Assembly: GCA_964407405.1 (NCBI GenBank)
Contig: CAYOVH010000006.1
Span: forward strand, 1 to 48,810
Direction of reading: 5' to 3'
DNA from: JASLCR01 sp964407405
GTDB lineage: Bacteria > Patescibacteriota > Saccharimonadia > Saccharimonadales > Saccharimonadaceae
Length of the DNA stretch: 48,810 nt
Positions within the stretch are counted from its first letter, which is position 1. Every line of letters starts with the position of its first letter. Shown here in pieces: positions 22,937 to 32,700 of this stretch. The position numbers and the translations under genes were made by a program. The notes beneath the pieces are model-generated. The model had not been told where the DNA came from, made no database searches, and was given only the letters and a program-made list of their open reading frames with translations.

Positions 22937-25030
22937 CTATTTTGCGTTACGCTTTTCGATTATCTCTTGGGCAACATTTGGTGGGACTTCCTCATACTGG
23001 GCCAGCTCCATCGTCGAAGCCGCACGACCCTGAGACATTGAGCGGATATCACCAGTGTAGCCAAACATGCTAGCAAGCGGCACAAAGGCTTTGATAAGCT
23101 TGGCACCGCCCATCAGATCATCCATCGAGTCAATGCGACCCCGACGAGAGTTAAGATCTCCAATGATATCACCCATAAAGTCCTCGGGTGTCGTAACCTC
23201 GACTTTCATAACCGGCTCAAGTAATATTGGTGTAGCCTGCTTGATGCCTTCACGCGCCGCAAGCGATCCAGCGAGCGAGAAAGCAAGCTCAGATGAGTCG
23301 ACATCATGATAGCTACCGTCATACAGCGTCGCTTTAACATCGACGACTGGATAGCCAGCGATCACACCACTGTCGAGCGTTTCCCTGATACCCTTCTGGA
23401 CAGCTGGACGGTATTCTTGAGGAACCACACCACCTTTGATCTCATCAATGAATTCAAAGCCTTTGCCTGGCTCATTTGGCTCAAATCGTACCCAGACATC
23501 GCCGTACTGACCACGACCACCAGACTGCTTGGCATGCTTACCCTGAACTTCAGCGCGACCTTTGATGCTCTCACGAAAGGCAACCTGCGGCTCACCGATA
23601 TTCGCTTCGACCTTAAACTCGCGCTTCATGCGGTCAATCAAGATGTCAAGATGAAGCTCGCCCATTCCGGACATAATCGTTTGTCCAGTCTCTTCGTCAG
23701 TATGAATACGGAATGTTGGGTCTTCTTCGGCAAGACGCTGCAAGGCAATACCCATTTTTTCCTGATCTGCTTTGGATTTTGGCTCAACAGCGATCGAAAC
23801 CGGTGGGTCTGGGAACTCAATAGACTCAAGGGCAATCGGATGCGATGCATCAGCCAGCGTATTACCGGTGAAGGTGTTTTTGAGACCAACAACCGCAGCG
23901 ATATCACCGGCACCAACCCGATCAATATCCTCGCGTTTGTCAGCGTGCATACGGACGATACGACCGATACGCTCTTTTTCGCCGGTTGTTGTATTCAATA
24001 CGTAACTGCCTGTCGTCAAGGCACCAGAATACACACGCACAAAGATCAGCTTACCAACAAATGGATCGGCTGCGATTTTGAATGCGAGAGCTGCCATAGG
24101 TTCCTTTTCGTCTGGCTTACGACTAATTTGGTCACCAGTCTTTGGATTGGTGCCCCATATCTCATCAACATCAAGTGGACTTGGAAGGAAATCAACCATG
24201 ACGTCGAGAAGCTTCTCAACGATTACGCCGCGGCCATCGCCACCAGTGACAAGGAAGAAATCACCAGCTAATACGCGCTTACGCAAGCCCATTTTTAGCT
24301 CCTCGTTGCTAATTGCCTCTTCACCGCCGTCAAAGAATTTCTCCATCAATGCGTCATCAGCTTCGACGGCTGCTTCTACTAGAAGGCTCCGGGCGTTCTT
24401 GGCCTTTTCGGCCATATCGCTAGGAATATCACCTTCGATGAGCGCCTTGTCCGTGTAGTCGCCGTAGGTGTAGGCTTTCATCTCGATAAGATCGACTACG
24501 CCATTGATGTCCTTTTCGAAACCAATTGGTAGGTGGACCGGTAGAGCATTCTTGCTGAGACGCGTATGGATGCTCTCAAGAGATTTATAGAAGTCGCCGC
24601 CGGTTTGGTTGATCTTATTGATAAAGCAAACCCGAGGGACGCCGTACTTATTAGCTTGACGCCAGACAGTCTCAGACTGCGCCTCGACGCCCATCTTGCC
24701 ATCAAAAACAGTCACTGCACCGTCAAGCACGCGCAGTGAGCGTTCAACCTCAGCGGTAAAATCGATGTGGCCTGGTGTATCGATAATATTGATTTTGTGA
24801 TCTTTCCAGAAACATGTCACAGCTGCCGATGTAATAGTGATGCCGCGCTCTTTTTCCTGCGCCATCCAGTCGGTTGTAGCGCCATCGCCATCACCACGCA
24901 CTTCACCGATTTTGTGGTTGATACCAGTACGATACAGAATACCTTCAGTCGTAGTCGTTTTGCCAGCATCAATATGCGCGATAATACCGATATTGCGATA
25001 GTCCTTTAGCGGGACGTCTTGTTGAGCCAT
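22937..25030 (-). CDS. fusA: Elongation factor G
   Basis: Translocase GTPase. 697 aa, full length: G1 AHIDAGKT (18-25), switch I RGITITSAA, G3 DTPGHIDF, G4 NKIN (where NKMD is usual, so the last residue is Asn), domain II to domain IV loop around QSGGRGQYGDV, and the C-terminal RSMSQGRAASTMELAQYEEVP. It has its own extended -10 and terminator, separate from rpsL-rpsG and from tuf. AGGAGTTAGT lies upstream in the leader and GAGAGGAAACACTA precedes the ATG. Confidence 0.98.
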   Translation of the reverse strand: MAQQDVPLKDYRNIGIIAHIDAGKTTTTEGILYRTGINHKIGEVRGDGDGATTDWMAQEKERGITITSAAVTCFWKDHKINIIDTPGHIDFTAEVERSLRVLDGAVTVFDGKMGVEAQSETVWRQANKYGVPRVCFINKINQTGGDFYKSLESIHTRLSKNALPVHLPIGFEKDINGVVDLIEMKAYTYGDYTDKALIEGDIPSDMAEKAKNARSLLVEAAVEADDALMEKFFDGGEEAISNEELKMGLRKRVLAGDFFLVTGGDGRGVIVEKLLDVMVDFLPSPLDVDEIWGTNPKTGDQISRKPDEKEPMAALAFKIAADPFVGKLIFVRVYSGALTTGSYVLNTTTGEKERIGRIVRMHADKREDIDRVGAGDIAAVVGLKNTFTGNTLADASHPIALESIEFPDPPVSIAVEPKSKADQEKMGIALQRLAEEDPTFRIHTDEETGQTIMSGMGELHLDILIDRMKREFKVEANIGEPQVAFRESIKGRAEVQGKHAKQSGGRGQYGDVWVRFEPNEPGKGFEFIDEIKGGVVPQEYRPAVQKGIRETLDSGVIAGYPVVDVKATLYDGSYHDVDSSELAFSLAGSLAAREGIKQATPILLEPVMKVEVTTPEDFMGDIIGDLNSRRGRIDSMDDLMGGAKLIKAFVPLASMFGYTGDIRSMSQGRAASTMELAQYEEVPPNVAQEIIEKRNAK

Positions 25031-25093
25031 TAGTGTTTCCTCTCAGGAGTTAGTAAATATTTTTTGCCATAAAAAATAGCGCCTTATGGTTAT

Positions 25094-25102
25094 TCTAGCA
25101 GG
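25094..25102 (-). promoter_or_regulatory. Extended -10 promoter of fusA
   Basis: TGC TAGAAT, about 63 nt before the ATG; the -35 box is not obvious. Confidence 0.55.
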
Positions 25103-25132
25103 TTTTGTCCAAAAACGCCATGTGTAGTCATC

Positions 25133-27199
25133 CTAAAAAGCCAGCGCCCGTACCGTAGTTGCACGTAGGTAATGATACTGTCCCGTTTTATCAAGGATGA
25201 CCAAATACGGGCCTGCCAGCTCAGATGACGAAATCTCCTGCTGCAAATCTACAACAATCCCATCCACGAAGGCCTTTTCTCGTAACTCACCCTCTTCGGT
25301 GACTATATCCCCGGCTGCCATGACCTCTCGCTTAACAAGCAGAGACTCCAGAGCCTCAAGTGCTGGTTGAGTATTTCCTGGCAAGTCATTCTGAGCAATT
25401 CGCCGTGCAATTGACCGTACTCGCTCTACGTGTTTTAGTTCCTGATACGAATTGGTTGTATCGTGGTGCAATGCCGCAAAAAGCTTATTGATCTGCCCTA
25501 CTACTGGGTCGCGGCCATATGCAGCAGCCGCGGCCATTCGAGCTGATTTATCTGCCATGTAGCGCTCAAGTGATGGAATTGTTATCATGACAGAGCCGTC
25601 CAGCGGGATAAGTCCGCGAGAACGCACCTCTACCTCAAGAAGGGGTACTACTCCCTTTTGATTCAACATAACAGTAGAGTGAGAGCCGACATCAATTACC
25701 ATATACGGATATGGGTAGTACCTCTCTTCCCCTGACGCTTCGTCTATATACGATTCTATGTCGCCATGAAGAGCGTAGAATGTACCCCTAAAGGAGTCCC
25801 CGTGCTGCAACTTTGCAAAAGGTGCATTGGCATCAACCTGCACCACAAACAGCCCTGGCTGCACCTCAACATCTGGCTGTCTAAGTGTATGAGGGCGCAA
25901 AGCATACTCGCCCTCAACCTGGAGCATGTAGTCGGCAATCCGGGCCTCTATCAATCTATCCGCTAACGCTCTGACAAGCCGCGTACTTACCTCGATAGCC
26001 TGCTCGGGTGTCTCAAAATATCGACGAGTAAAAGGCTTGATGACCTCAGTGACTGCTTTGAGCTCAGCATCAAGCAGCTTCATCTCTTCAACGAACAGCG
26101 GATCTCCACTTTTATTGGGGCGCTCGGGCGTTTGCAGCGACACATTATCTTGGCGCGGTTCTTCCCATACTGTATGCTCTACGATCATATTTTTGAGATT
26201 TTGCTCAGCTGCCCCAAACGCGCAATCAACTAAAGCTTGCTGCATCCTCGTACTACGTAGCCGGAGTACATTCTCTGCTTTTATCCCTACTTGACTGCCC
26301 TCCCATTCGTCTTCCGTATCAGGCAGTTCAATGAATAGCATCGCGTGTATACGCCCATGATCATCCTCTTCACGTACAAATTCAATTCTCGGCTTGCGTC
26401 CATAGAGCACTACCGGACTCTCACACGTTATATTCAACCAGTCATCGCCGTCTTTACACAATAGCTCGTCCTTTACCTGCGTCATGTGCGGCCACACTTG
26501 GTCCAGTCCTAATCGATTGTTGATGTATATTGAAGTCCATTCCCGAAGGTCGGCCGAAGCCTGAAAGGACTTTTCCAGGCGATGAGCGACTGCAGCCAAC
26601 CGACGCAATAGTTTTTCGCTCCCACGGTCGCCGGGCAGGATCAAACCGTCAATCAGATTCATCTCATCCGTCCAAAAGCGATGCAGCTTCACATCAATTG
26701 CTTCTGGAGTAGGGATAGCATACTGGTGCCTTGAAGCCTCATCGGGATAGAGTACAATTTGTGGAAAATGACTATTTGCATCAGGCAGGACAAAGCCATA
26801 GCCTATTCTAGCTTTCACCTTACTACCTCCCAGATCATCACCGTGGGACCCGTCAATGATACCGTATGACCGGAGCTCAACGTCCTCGACAAAATACGAC
26901 CTATTACCTTGTTCATCAACATCGGGCTTGCCCCAGCGGGCCAACAACTGATCGCTTAATGAAGAGTCCTCATATAGATACACCCGGCCAGAGACCGTAG
27001 CAACTTCATCATGATACATCCAAGCTTGATTGAGCACCTCAATGCCAGGCTTAACCAAATCAGAGGACGCGCCTCCATCCATATTCGCATTGTTATCCAG
27101 CTGCTTTAGCCGACCATCAAATAGAGCCACTCCGACATCATACTGGTCGTACTCTTCGATAAGCCTGCGAAACTCAGTGTCTGATGAATCGTGAGACAT
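25133..27199 (-). CDS. Large soluble protein of unknown function
   Basis: 688 aa, acidic, with no signal peptide or TM segment, so probably cytoplasmic. I recognise no domain. There are several recurring beta-rich stretches and a helical block with Ala/Arg-rich residues at about 545-640 (SARMAAAAAYGRD, VERVRSIARRIAQND). TTAAAT ends 7 nt before the ATG, so the mRNA may be leaderless. It is transcribed divergently from the 7-TM protein gene and stands alone. It is the largest unassigned gene here. Confidence 0.85.
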   Translation of the reverse strand: MSHDSSDTEFRRLIEEYDQYDVGVALFDGRLKQLDNNANMDGGASSDLVKPGIEVLNQAWMYHDEVATVSGRVYLYEDSSLSDQLLARWGKPDVDEQGNRSYFVEDVELRSYGIIDGSHGDDLGGSKVKARIGYGFVLPDANSHFPQIVLYPDEASRHQYAIPTPEAIDVKLHRFWTDEMNLIDGLILPGDRGSEKLLRRLAAVAHRLEKSFQASADLREWTSIYINNRLGLDQVWPHMTQVKDELLCKDGDDWLNITCESPVVLYGRKPRIEFVREEDDHGRIHAMLFIELPDTEDEWEGSQVGIKAENVLRLRSTRMQQALVDCAFGAAEQNLKNMIVEHTVWEEPRQDNVSLQTPERPNKSGDPLFVEEMKLLDAELKAVTEVIKPFTRRYFETPEQAIEVSTRLVRALADRLIEARIADYMLQVEGEYALRPHTLRQPDVEVQPGLFVVQVDANAPFAKLQHGDSFRGTFYALHGDIESYIDEASGEERYYPYPYMVIDVGSHSTVMLNQKGVVPLLEVEVRSRGLIPLDGSVMITIPSLERYMADKSARMAAAAAYGRDPVVGQINKLFAALHHDTTNSYQELKHVERVRSIARRIAQNDLPGNTQPALEALESLLVKREVMAAGDIVTEEGELREKAFVDGIVVDLQQEISSSELAGPYLVILDKTGQYHYLRATTVRALAF

Positions 27200-27252
27200 A
27201 GGCTCTATTTAAGCTTCTTTCATGCCGACTATCAAGCTTGAGCATTATTTCA

Positions 27253-27261
27253 TGGTATACT
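27253..27261 (+). promoter_or_regulatory. Extended -10 promoter, leaderless 7-TM gene
   Basis: TGG TATACT ends 5 nt before the ATG at 27267. Confidence 0.55.
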
Positions 27262-27266
27262 GCTGC

Positions 27267-28010
27267 ATGATGAATCGTCCCAAGAGTTTGAAACTTTATT
27301 GCTTCTCCCCGCCCGTCATGTTGGCGACATTTGCTGTAGAAATCCTGTTTGCATTTTATATCGCCTGGCGCTACAAGATGACTACAACAACACGGTTGAT
27401 AATCGCTATTCTGGTGTGCTTGGCTGTCTTTCAGAGCGCAGAATTCACACTCTGCGGCGGGATTGGAGTTACTGGCGGCATGTGGTCGCGGATTGGTTAT
27501 AGCGCCATCACTCTGCTGCCCCCACTTGGGCTGCACCTAGCTCTATCAATTGCCGGAAAAAGGCAGCCAATACTTTTGGCAACTGCCTACGGATCAGCAG
27601 CTATCTTCGTAGTCTATTACACCGTAGCAACAGCCGCCATATCTGGTCATACCTGTTACGCAAACTATGCTGTTTTTGACACACATACGGGATTTATCCC
27701 AACATTCTTCTACGGCGTATACTATTATGGCTGGCTATCTGTCGGCGTGATCACCTCGTGGTATCTAGCTGGAAAAGCGCGTCAAGCTCATATCAGGCGC
27801 GCACTTTACGCGCTATCCATTGGCTACATCGCGTTCATGGCTCCGACAACCACATTTAATCTTATAGACCCGTCGACTGTTGCTGGCATTCCGTCAATCA
27901 TGTGCGGCTTCGCCGTCATTTTGGCATTTATTCTGGTAGGCAAAGTTGCGCCGGAGAGCCTGATGGTAAAAGATAGTCAGCGCAGCCTGTGGTTTAGGTT
28001 CCCGTTCTAG
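27267..28010 (+). CDS. Seven-span membrane protein resembling a histidine-kinase N-terminal 7TM sensor
   Basis: 247 aa with about seven hydrophobic segments (roughly 15-35, 43-62, 75-97, 105-128, 150-170, 185-203, 212-232) and short loops; the C-terminal tail is only about 15 residues. The pattern resembles the His_kinase_N_7TM sensor module but no kinase or other output domain follows. Conserved-looking Cys, Trp and Tyr residues sit in the outer loops. The start at 27267 is chosen by the adjacent -10 box. It overlaps the gene downstream of rpsG tail to tail, sharing a CTAG. Confidence 0.7.
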   Translation: MMNRPKSLKLYCFSPPVMLATFAVEILFAFYIAWRYKMTTTTRLIIAILVCLAVFQSAEFTLCGGIGVTGGMWSRIGYSAITLLPPLGLHLALSIAGKRQPILLATAYGSAAIFVVYYTVATAAISGHTCYANYAVFDTHTGFIPTFFYGVYYYGWLSVGVITSWYLAGKARQAHIRRALYALSIGYIAFMAPTTTFNLIDPSTVAGIPSIMCGFAVILAFILVGKVAPESLMVKDSQRSLWFRFPF

Positions 28011-28363
28011 CGCTGGAGCATTTCGCGACTAACAAGCGGGAACTCTCCTTGTATGGATGCGGGTAATCGGTTAAACGCAAACGTTAGTATGTCTTCTTCT
28101 CCTGGGACGAGACCCTCTTTTTCTTGTGCCTTTTGCAAGGCCTTTCGTCTCATCCTCGTAAGAGGCAGACTGGTGATTGCAAGTCCTGTCAGTGCGGCCT
28201 GGACTACGGCTATTCGTATATACTCACCCATGTCTAGCTCCTCCGCAGTCAATCTGTAGGCGTCAGTGTCGAGAGTCCTGAGCCGCTCCTCAAACTTGAT
28301 ATAGCGACGAGAAACTCCCACCACTTTTGAGCTGGGTGGGAGTTCTCCGAACATATCCGACAT
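28007..28363 (-). CDS. Unknown protein downstream of rpsG
   Basis: 118 aa starting MSDMFGELPPSSKV, 1 nt after the rpsG stop, so it is part of the rpsL operon. A moderately hydrophobic stretch (about 52-72, IRIAVVQAALTGLAITSL) may be one TM helix, followed by basic residues RMRRKALQKAQEK. The longer open frame on this strand runs through rpsG and is not real. No family is recognised. Confidence 0.65.
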   Translation of the reverse strand: MSDMFGELPPSSKVVGVSRRYIKFEERLRTLDTDAYRLTAEELDMGEYIRIAVVQAALTGLAITSLPLTRMRRKALQKAQEKEGLVPGEEDILTFAFNRLPASIQGEFPLVSREMLQR

Positions 28364-28364
28364 G

Positions 28365-28844
28365 CTAGCCTCTAGCAAAATGGGCAAAGGCGCGGTTGGC
28401 CTCGGCCATCTTGTGGGTATCTTCTTTCTTCTTGAAGGCGCTGCCTGCTTCGTTGTAGGCATCGACGATCTCTGCTGAAAGGCGCCTTTCATACGGCATG
28501 CCTTTGCGAGCACGTGCTGATTGCACAAGCCAGCTAAATGCATAGTGCAGTTGCCGGTGACCAGAAACCGGGAATGGAATCTGATAATTTGCACCACCAA
28601 CACGTCGGCTTTTGACTTCAAAGTTTGGCGCAACATTCTTGAGTGCTTTTTCAAACACCTCAAGCGGGTCTTCGCTCTTGAGTTTCTTGGCAGCATCCTC
28701 AAGAGCTGCATAGACCATGCGCTCAGCAGCCATTTTTTTGCCGTCGAGCATGGATTTGTTGATCAGGCGCTGCACAAGCACGCTCTGATATTTACGATCT
28801 GGTTTGAGCTCGCGTTGGAGCTTTTTGGTAACTTTTCTAGGCAT
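28365..28844 (-). CDS. rpsG: 30S ribosomal protein S7
   Basis: Initiates 30S head assembly and lies by the E site. 159 aa: MPRKVTKKLQRELKPDRKY, LINKSMLDGKKMAAERMVY, EVKSRRVGGANYQIPFPV, KGMPYERRLSAEIVDAYN. An unknown 88-aa gene is wedged between it and rpsL and overlaps its first 8 nt. Confidence 0.98.
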   Translation of the reverse strand: MPRKVTKKLQRELKPDRKYQSVLVQRLINKSMLDGKKMAAERMVYAALEDAAKKLKSEDPLEVFEKALKNVAPNFEVKSRRVGGANYQIPFPVSGHRQLHYAFSWLVQSARARKGMPYERRLSAEIVDAYNEAGSAFKKKEDTHKMAEANRAFAHFARG

Positions 28845-29103
28845 TTCGATTCTTTCCTACTTGATATGCGACAGGACGTGCCTCTAGCATTCCAAGAACT
28901 GCTAGTGCATCCGCCTCTTCGTCACTTATTCTTTCTTGTCGTTCTAAAATTTCTACCTCTTTATGTAACACACAGCCTTGACCATCAAATGGTACCGTAA
29001 GGCCTGCATCTTCTAGTTTTGCCCAGTCTTTAGCACATTCTTGTTTATCGCGTGCATCCGCGTCTGGACATCCACCACTAAGACATGGGCGTTCAAATGT
29101 CAT
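28837..29103 (-). CDS. Small cysteine-containing protein between rpsL and rpsG
   Basis: 88 aa with Cys7, Cys12, Cys23 and Cys44 and a nearby His47, which could form a metal site; otherwise acidic and helical (KEVEILERQERISDEEADALAVL). It is tightly built into the operon: its ATG overlaps the rpsL stop (TAATG) and its end overlaps rpsG by 8 nt, so translation is probably coupled. I do not recognise it. In most bacteria rpsL and rpsG are directly adjacent. Confidence 0.8.
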   Translation of the reverse strand: MTFERPCLSGGCPDADARDKQECAKDWAKLEDAGLTVPFDGQGCVLHKEVEILERQERISDEEADALAVLGMLEARPVAYQVGKNRNA

Positions 29104-29516
29104 TACTTATTCTCTTTTTTAGTTCCGTACTTAGAACGGCCTTGCTTGCGATCTGACACGCCCTGAAGGTCGAGTGCGCCGCGGACAATGTGATAGCGGA
29201 CACCCGGAAGGTCTGGCACGCGGCCACCGCGGACAAGCACGACAGCGTGTTCCTGCAAATTGTGACCTTCGCCACCGATGTAGGCCCAGACTTCTTGCTT
29301 GTTGGTCAGACGTACACGAGCAACTTTGCGAAGTGCCGAGTTTGGCTTTTTTGGCGTCTTGGTAGTTACCTTGACACAGACACCGCGCATAAGCGGTGAT
29401 TTTTCTTTGTTGTAGCGCGTTTTGAGCGCATTGAAAGTACTACCGAGCGCCGGTGACTTCGACTTTTTTGCCGCAGTCCGGCGGGGCTTGCGCACTAACT
29501 GATTAATCGTTGGCAT
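29103..29516 (-). CDS. rpsL: 30S ribosomal protein S12
   Basis: Decoding-centre protein. 137 aa: MPTINQLVRKPRRT, TKTPKKPNSALRKVARVRL, YIGGEGHNLQEHAVVLVRGG, then RVPDLPGVRYH. The lysine of the usual RVKDLPG loop (Lys87 in E. coli, a streptomycin-resistance position) is Pro101 here. The N-terminal part has a 14-residue Lys/Ser-rich insertion, as in many Gram-positive forms. GGGAGAATAG precedes the ATG and overlaps the stop of a short leader ORF. Confidence 0.98.
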   Translation of the reverse strand: MPTINQLVRKPRRTAAKKSKSPALGSTFNALKTRYNKEKSPLMRGVCVKVTTKTPKKPNSALRKVARVRLTNKQEVWAYIGGEGHNLQEHAVVLVRGGRVPDLPGVRYHIVRGALDLQGVSDRKQGRSKYGTKKENK

Positions 29517-29523
29517 AGAAAAA

Positions 29524-29649
29524 CTATTCTCCCTTGATTGATGATTTGCTTGCGGACCGGTTCAGCAAAAACATTTCCGCGGTTTGGTTCTTTCCACGCC
29601 TCAAAAAATTGTACACTTCCTTTGAGACCGAAAAGAGGAAACTCTTCAT
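29524..29649 (-). CDS. Possible 41-aa leader peptide of rpsL
   Basis: ATG at 29649 lies 5 nt after TATAAT, and its frame ends in TAG 7 nt before the rpsL ATG, overlapping the rpsL ribosome site. Begins MKSFLFSVSKEVYNFLRRGK and is basic. A leaderless upstream ORF coupled to rpsL would fit; equally the stretch may be an untranslated leader. Confidence 0.35.
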   Translation of the reverse strand: MKSFLFSVSKEVYNFLRRGKNQTAEMFLLNRSASKSSIKGE

Positions 29650-29654
29650 GACAA

Positions 29655-29683
29655 ATTATACCAAAAAGCACCCTTGATAACAA
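29655..29683 (-). promoter_or_regulatory. Promoter of the rpsL operon, nested in the rpoC terminator
   Basis: TTGTTA (29678-29683) and TATAAT (29655-29660, with TGG upstream) with a 17-bp spacer. The -35 box lies in the loop and stem of the rpoC terminator. Confidence 0.7.
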
Positions 29684-29691
29684 GAGCGCTT
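29663..29691 (-). terminator. Terminator of rpoBC
   Basis: An 11-bp stem (29681-29691 with 29666-29676, including G-T pairs), loop of 4, then five T on the minus strand. Confidence 0.8.
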
Positions 29692-29712
29692 TCTTTTGTA
29701 GATCACCGGTGG

Positions 29713-32700
29713 CTAAGCGGCTAGCTCGACGTCTTCTGAGATCTCCTCAGCAATTCTTTCGACTTCTTCATACGCCTCGCTGTCCTGAACTCCAGTTCCG
29801 ACTGGAATCTTGCGGCCAATGATGACGTTTTCCTTGAGGCCATGCAGGCGATCTGCACGTCCGGAAGTCGCCGCATTGATCAGCACACGAGTTGTGTCCT
29901 GGAAAGATGCAGCTGATAGCCAGCTATCGCTCCAAATCGAAACCTTGGTGATACCGAGAAGTAGCTGAGTGTATTGCACGAGGTTCTTGCCTTCGGCAGC
30001 CAGTTCTGCATTCGCATCCACGACAGCAGCCTTGGAGACGATGTCGCCCGTAACAAACGCACTGTCACCCGGGTCTTCGACCTGAACTCGGCTGAACATC
30101 TGACGCACAATGATCTCAAGATGCTTGTCAGCAACATCTTGGCCCTGTGCAGCGTAGATACGCAGAACTTCGTTGATTATATAGCGCTGAGTAGCTTCGG
30201 TGCCCTTAAGGCGCATCAAGTCGTGCAGATTAAGCGAACCGATCGTCAGGCGATCACCCGCTTCGATGTGATCATTCGCCTTAACGACAAGCTGTGTATT
30301 GCCTGGAATTTCGTAGCGTACTGGCGCGGAAGCATTCGCAGCAATTACGAGTGTATCCTCAGCGATCTCGACGACACCATCAAATGGTGCTACGAGCGGC
30401 TTCGCTTCACCCTCAGTAGTCGCTAGTACATCACCGGCTTTGACATTCGAGCCAGCCTTGACGGCGACTGTGCGGCCTTCAAGTGGGATACGCTCAACAT
30501 GCCCAGCTTCTGGAGTGACCTGAACGATGTAGTTTTTGCCGTCTTCCCATACATCTACCATACCTGTTACTTCAGATACGTAGGCCTGTCCTTTTGGTGT
30601 ACGAGCCTCAAACAGCTCCTCAACACGCGGCAGACCCTGGGTGATGTCACTTCCGGCAACACCAGAGTTGTGGAACGTACGAAGCGTCAGCTGAGTACCA
30701 GGCTCACCGACCGACTGCGCCGCAATAACACCTACCGGCTGAGCTGTTGCAACCAACTCGTTTGTTGCCATGTCGATGCCGTAGCTGCGCTGTGGGATAC
30801 CGCGAAGATTGTTCGTCGATAGGACTGACTGAATCTTGACAGACTCGATTTCCACGTCATTCTCAATCGCTTCGGCGATCTCGCGAGTAATGAGCTCGTC
30901 TTTCTTGATGTGGCCAGGGACATCCTCGGCTGTGTAGCGACCATAGAGACGGCCAGAGAAACTGATCATAGTCAAGTCTGATTCGCTGCGGTAGATAGCA
31001 AACCCTTCATCATCACCGTCCTCGTCAGCTACCGTAAAGACATCTTGTGAAACGTCGACCAAACGACGAGTCAAATAGCCAGAGTCAGCTGTCTTGAGGG
31101 CAGTATCGATCAGACCTTTACGCGCACCGCGAGTTGCCACGAAAGCTTCAAGCGATGACAACCCCTTCGTAAATGAGCTTCGAATCGGCAGCTCAATCTC
31201 ACGATTGGCAGCGTCCACCTGGATACCAATCATCGCACTCGCCAATTTGACGTTTGATATATCACCACGAGCACCTGAGTTGACCATGACAGAAATACTT
31301 GTATCCATCTGCGTCATCTGGTCTTTGAGGAAGTCGGTTACATTGTTGTCGACAGTTCGCCACGCAGCAACCGTCAGGTTGTAGCGCTCTTCGTCAGTGA
31401 TCAACCCTTGGTCGTACTGCTCAGAAATAAGCGCCGTCTTTGCATCGCCTTCGGCGACAAAATCTGCGATTTCGCTAAAGTGGACATAGTCATCTTTACC
31501 AGTCGAAACAGCGGCAACGGTAGCAAAACGGAATGCCAGGCCTTTCATGCGGTCTGCAGTCTGAGCAGTTGTCTCGGCACCGTACTTATCAAAGATACGA
31601 GCCAGTACTTTTTTGAGCTGCTTCTTGCTCTGTACGTTATTGTCATAAGGGAAATCTTCAGGTAGGATCTCGTTGAAGAAAACACGCCCAAGCGTTGTGT
31701 TTCGCACATCACCCTTGGCGCGAATACGAATCGGGGTCTGCAGTTCAATCTTGCCATCGTCATACGCCATCTCAGCTTCATAGACAGAACTAAATGGCTT
31801 CACATCCTTGGTCTGAGCGCTAGGCTTGTCATACGTCAGGTAGTAATTACCGAGCACGACGTCCTGGCCGATATTGAGCACTGGTGCACCATCAGCCGGC
31901 TTGAGCAAGTTATTAGTTGCACTCATCAGATCGCGAGCTTCGGCCTGTGCTTCATCAGATAGCGGCAAGTGAACGGCCATCTGGTCACCATCGTAGTCGG
32001 CATTAAATCCATTAGCAACAAGTGGGTGCAGCTGGATTGCCTTACCTTCGACTAGCTTTGGCTGGAAGGCCTGGATAGACAGACGGTGCAGCGACGGTGC
32101 GCGGTTGAGAAGGACATATTTGCCTTCAATTACGGCGTCAAGCGCGTCCCATACCAATGCATCACCGGCTTCGATCAGACGAGTCGCACTACGGATGTTG
32201 TGGGCGTGCTCACCACGGATCAGCCAGCTAATGACAAATGGCTTGAAGAGTTCAAGGGCCATCTGCTTTGGCAGACCACACTGATTGATCTTGAGCTTTG
32301 GTCCAACAACGATAACCGAACGACCTGAGTAATCAACACGCTTACCGAGGAGATTTTGGCGGAAACGGCCTTGCTTACCTTTGAGCATATCAGAAATAGA
32401 CTTGAGACGACGACGGCCGCCAGTCGCATTGACTGCGCGTCCACCGCGAGCCGCTGAATTGTCGACCAGTGCGTCGACTGCTTCTTGGAGCATACGCATT
32501 TCATTGCGGCGGATAACCTCCGGTGCATTGAGGTCGATCAGCTTCTTGAGGCGATTGTTGCGGTTGATTACGCGACGGTACAAATCGTTCAAGTCGCTAG
32601 TCGCGAAACGACCACCGGTTAGCTGAACCATCGGACGCAGATCTGGTGGAATCACTGGCAGAACCGTCAGGGTCAGACTACTTGGCTTAATACCAGCAGC

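Noticed and set aside
23306..24271. 321-codon plus-strand ORF inside fusA
   Set aside because: It is a shadow of the highly conserved fusA frame, with no promoter or ribosome site.
28364..28711. Upstream part of the long minus frame that ends with the 118-aa gene
   Set aside because: It runs out of frame through rpsG; the real start is ATG 28363 directly after the rpsG stop.
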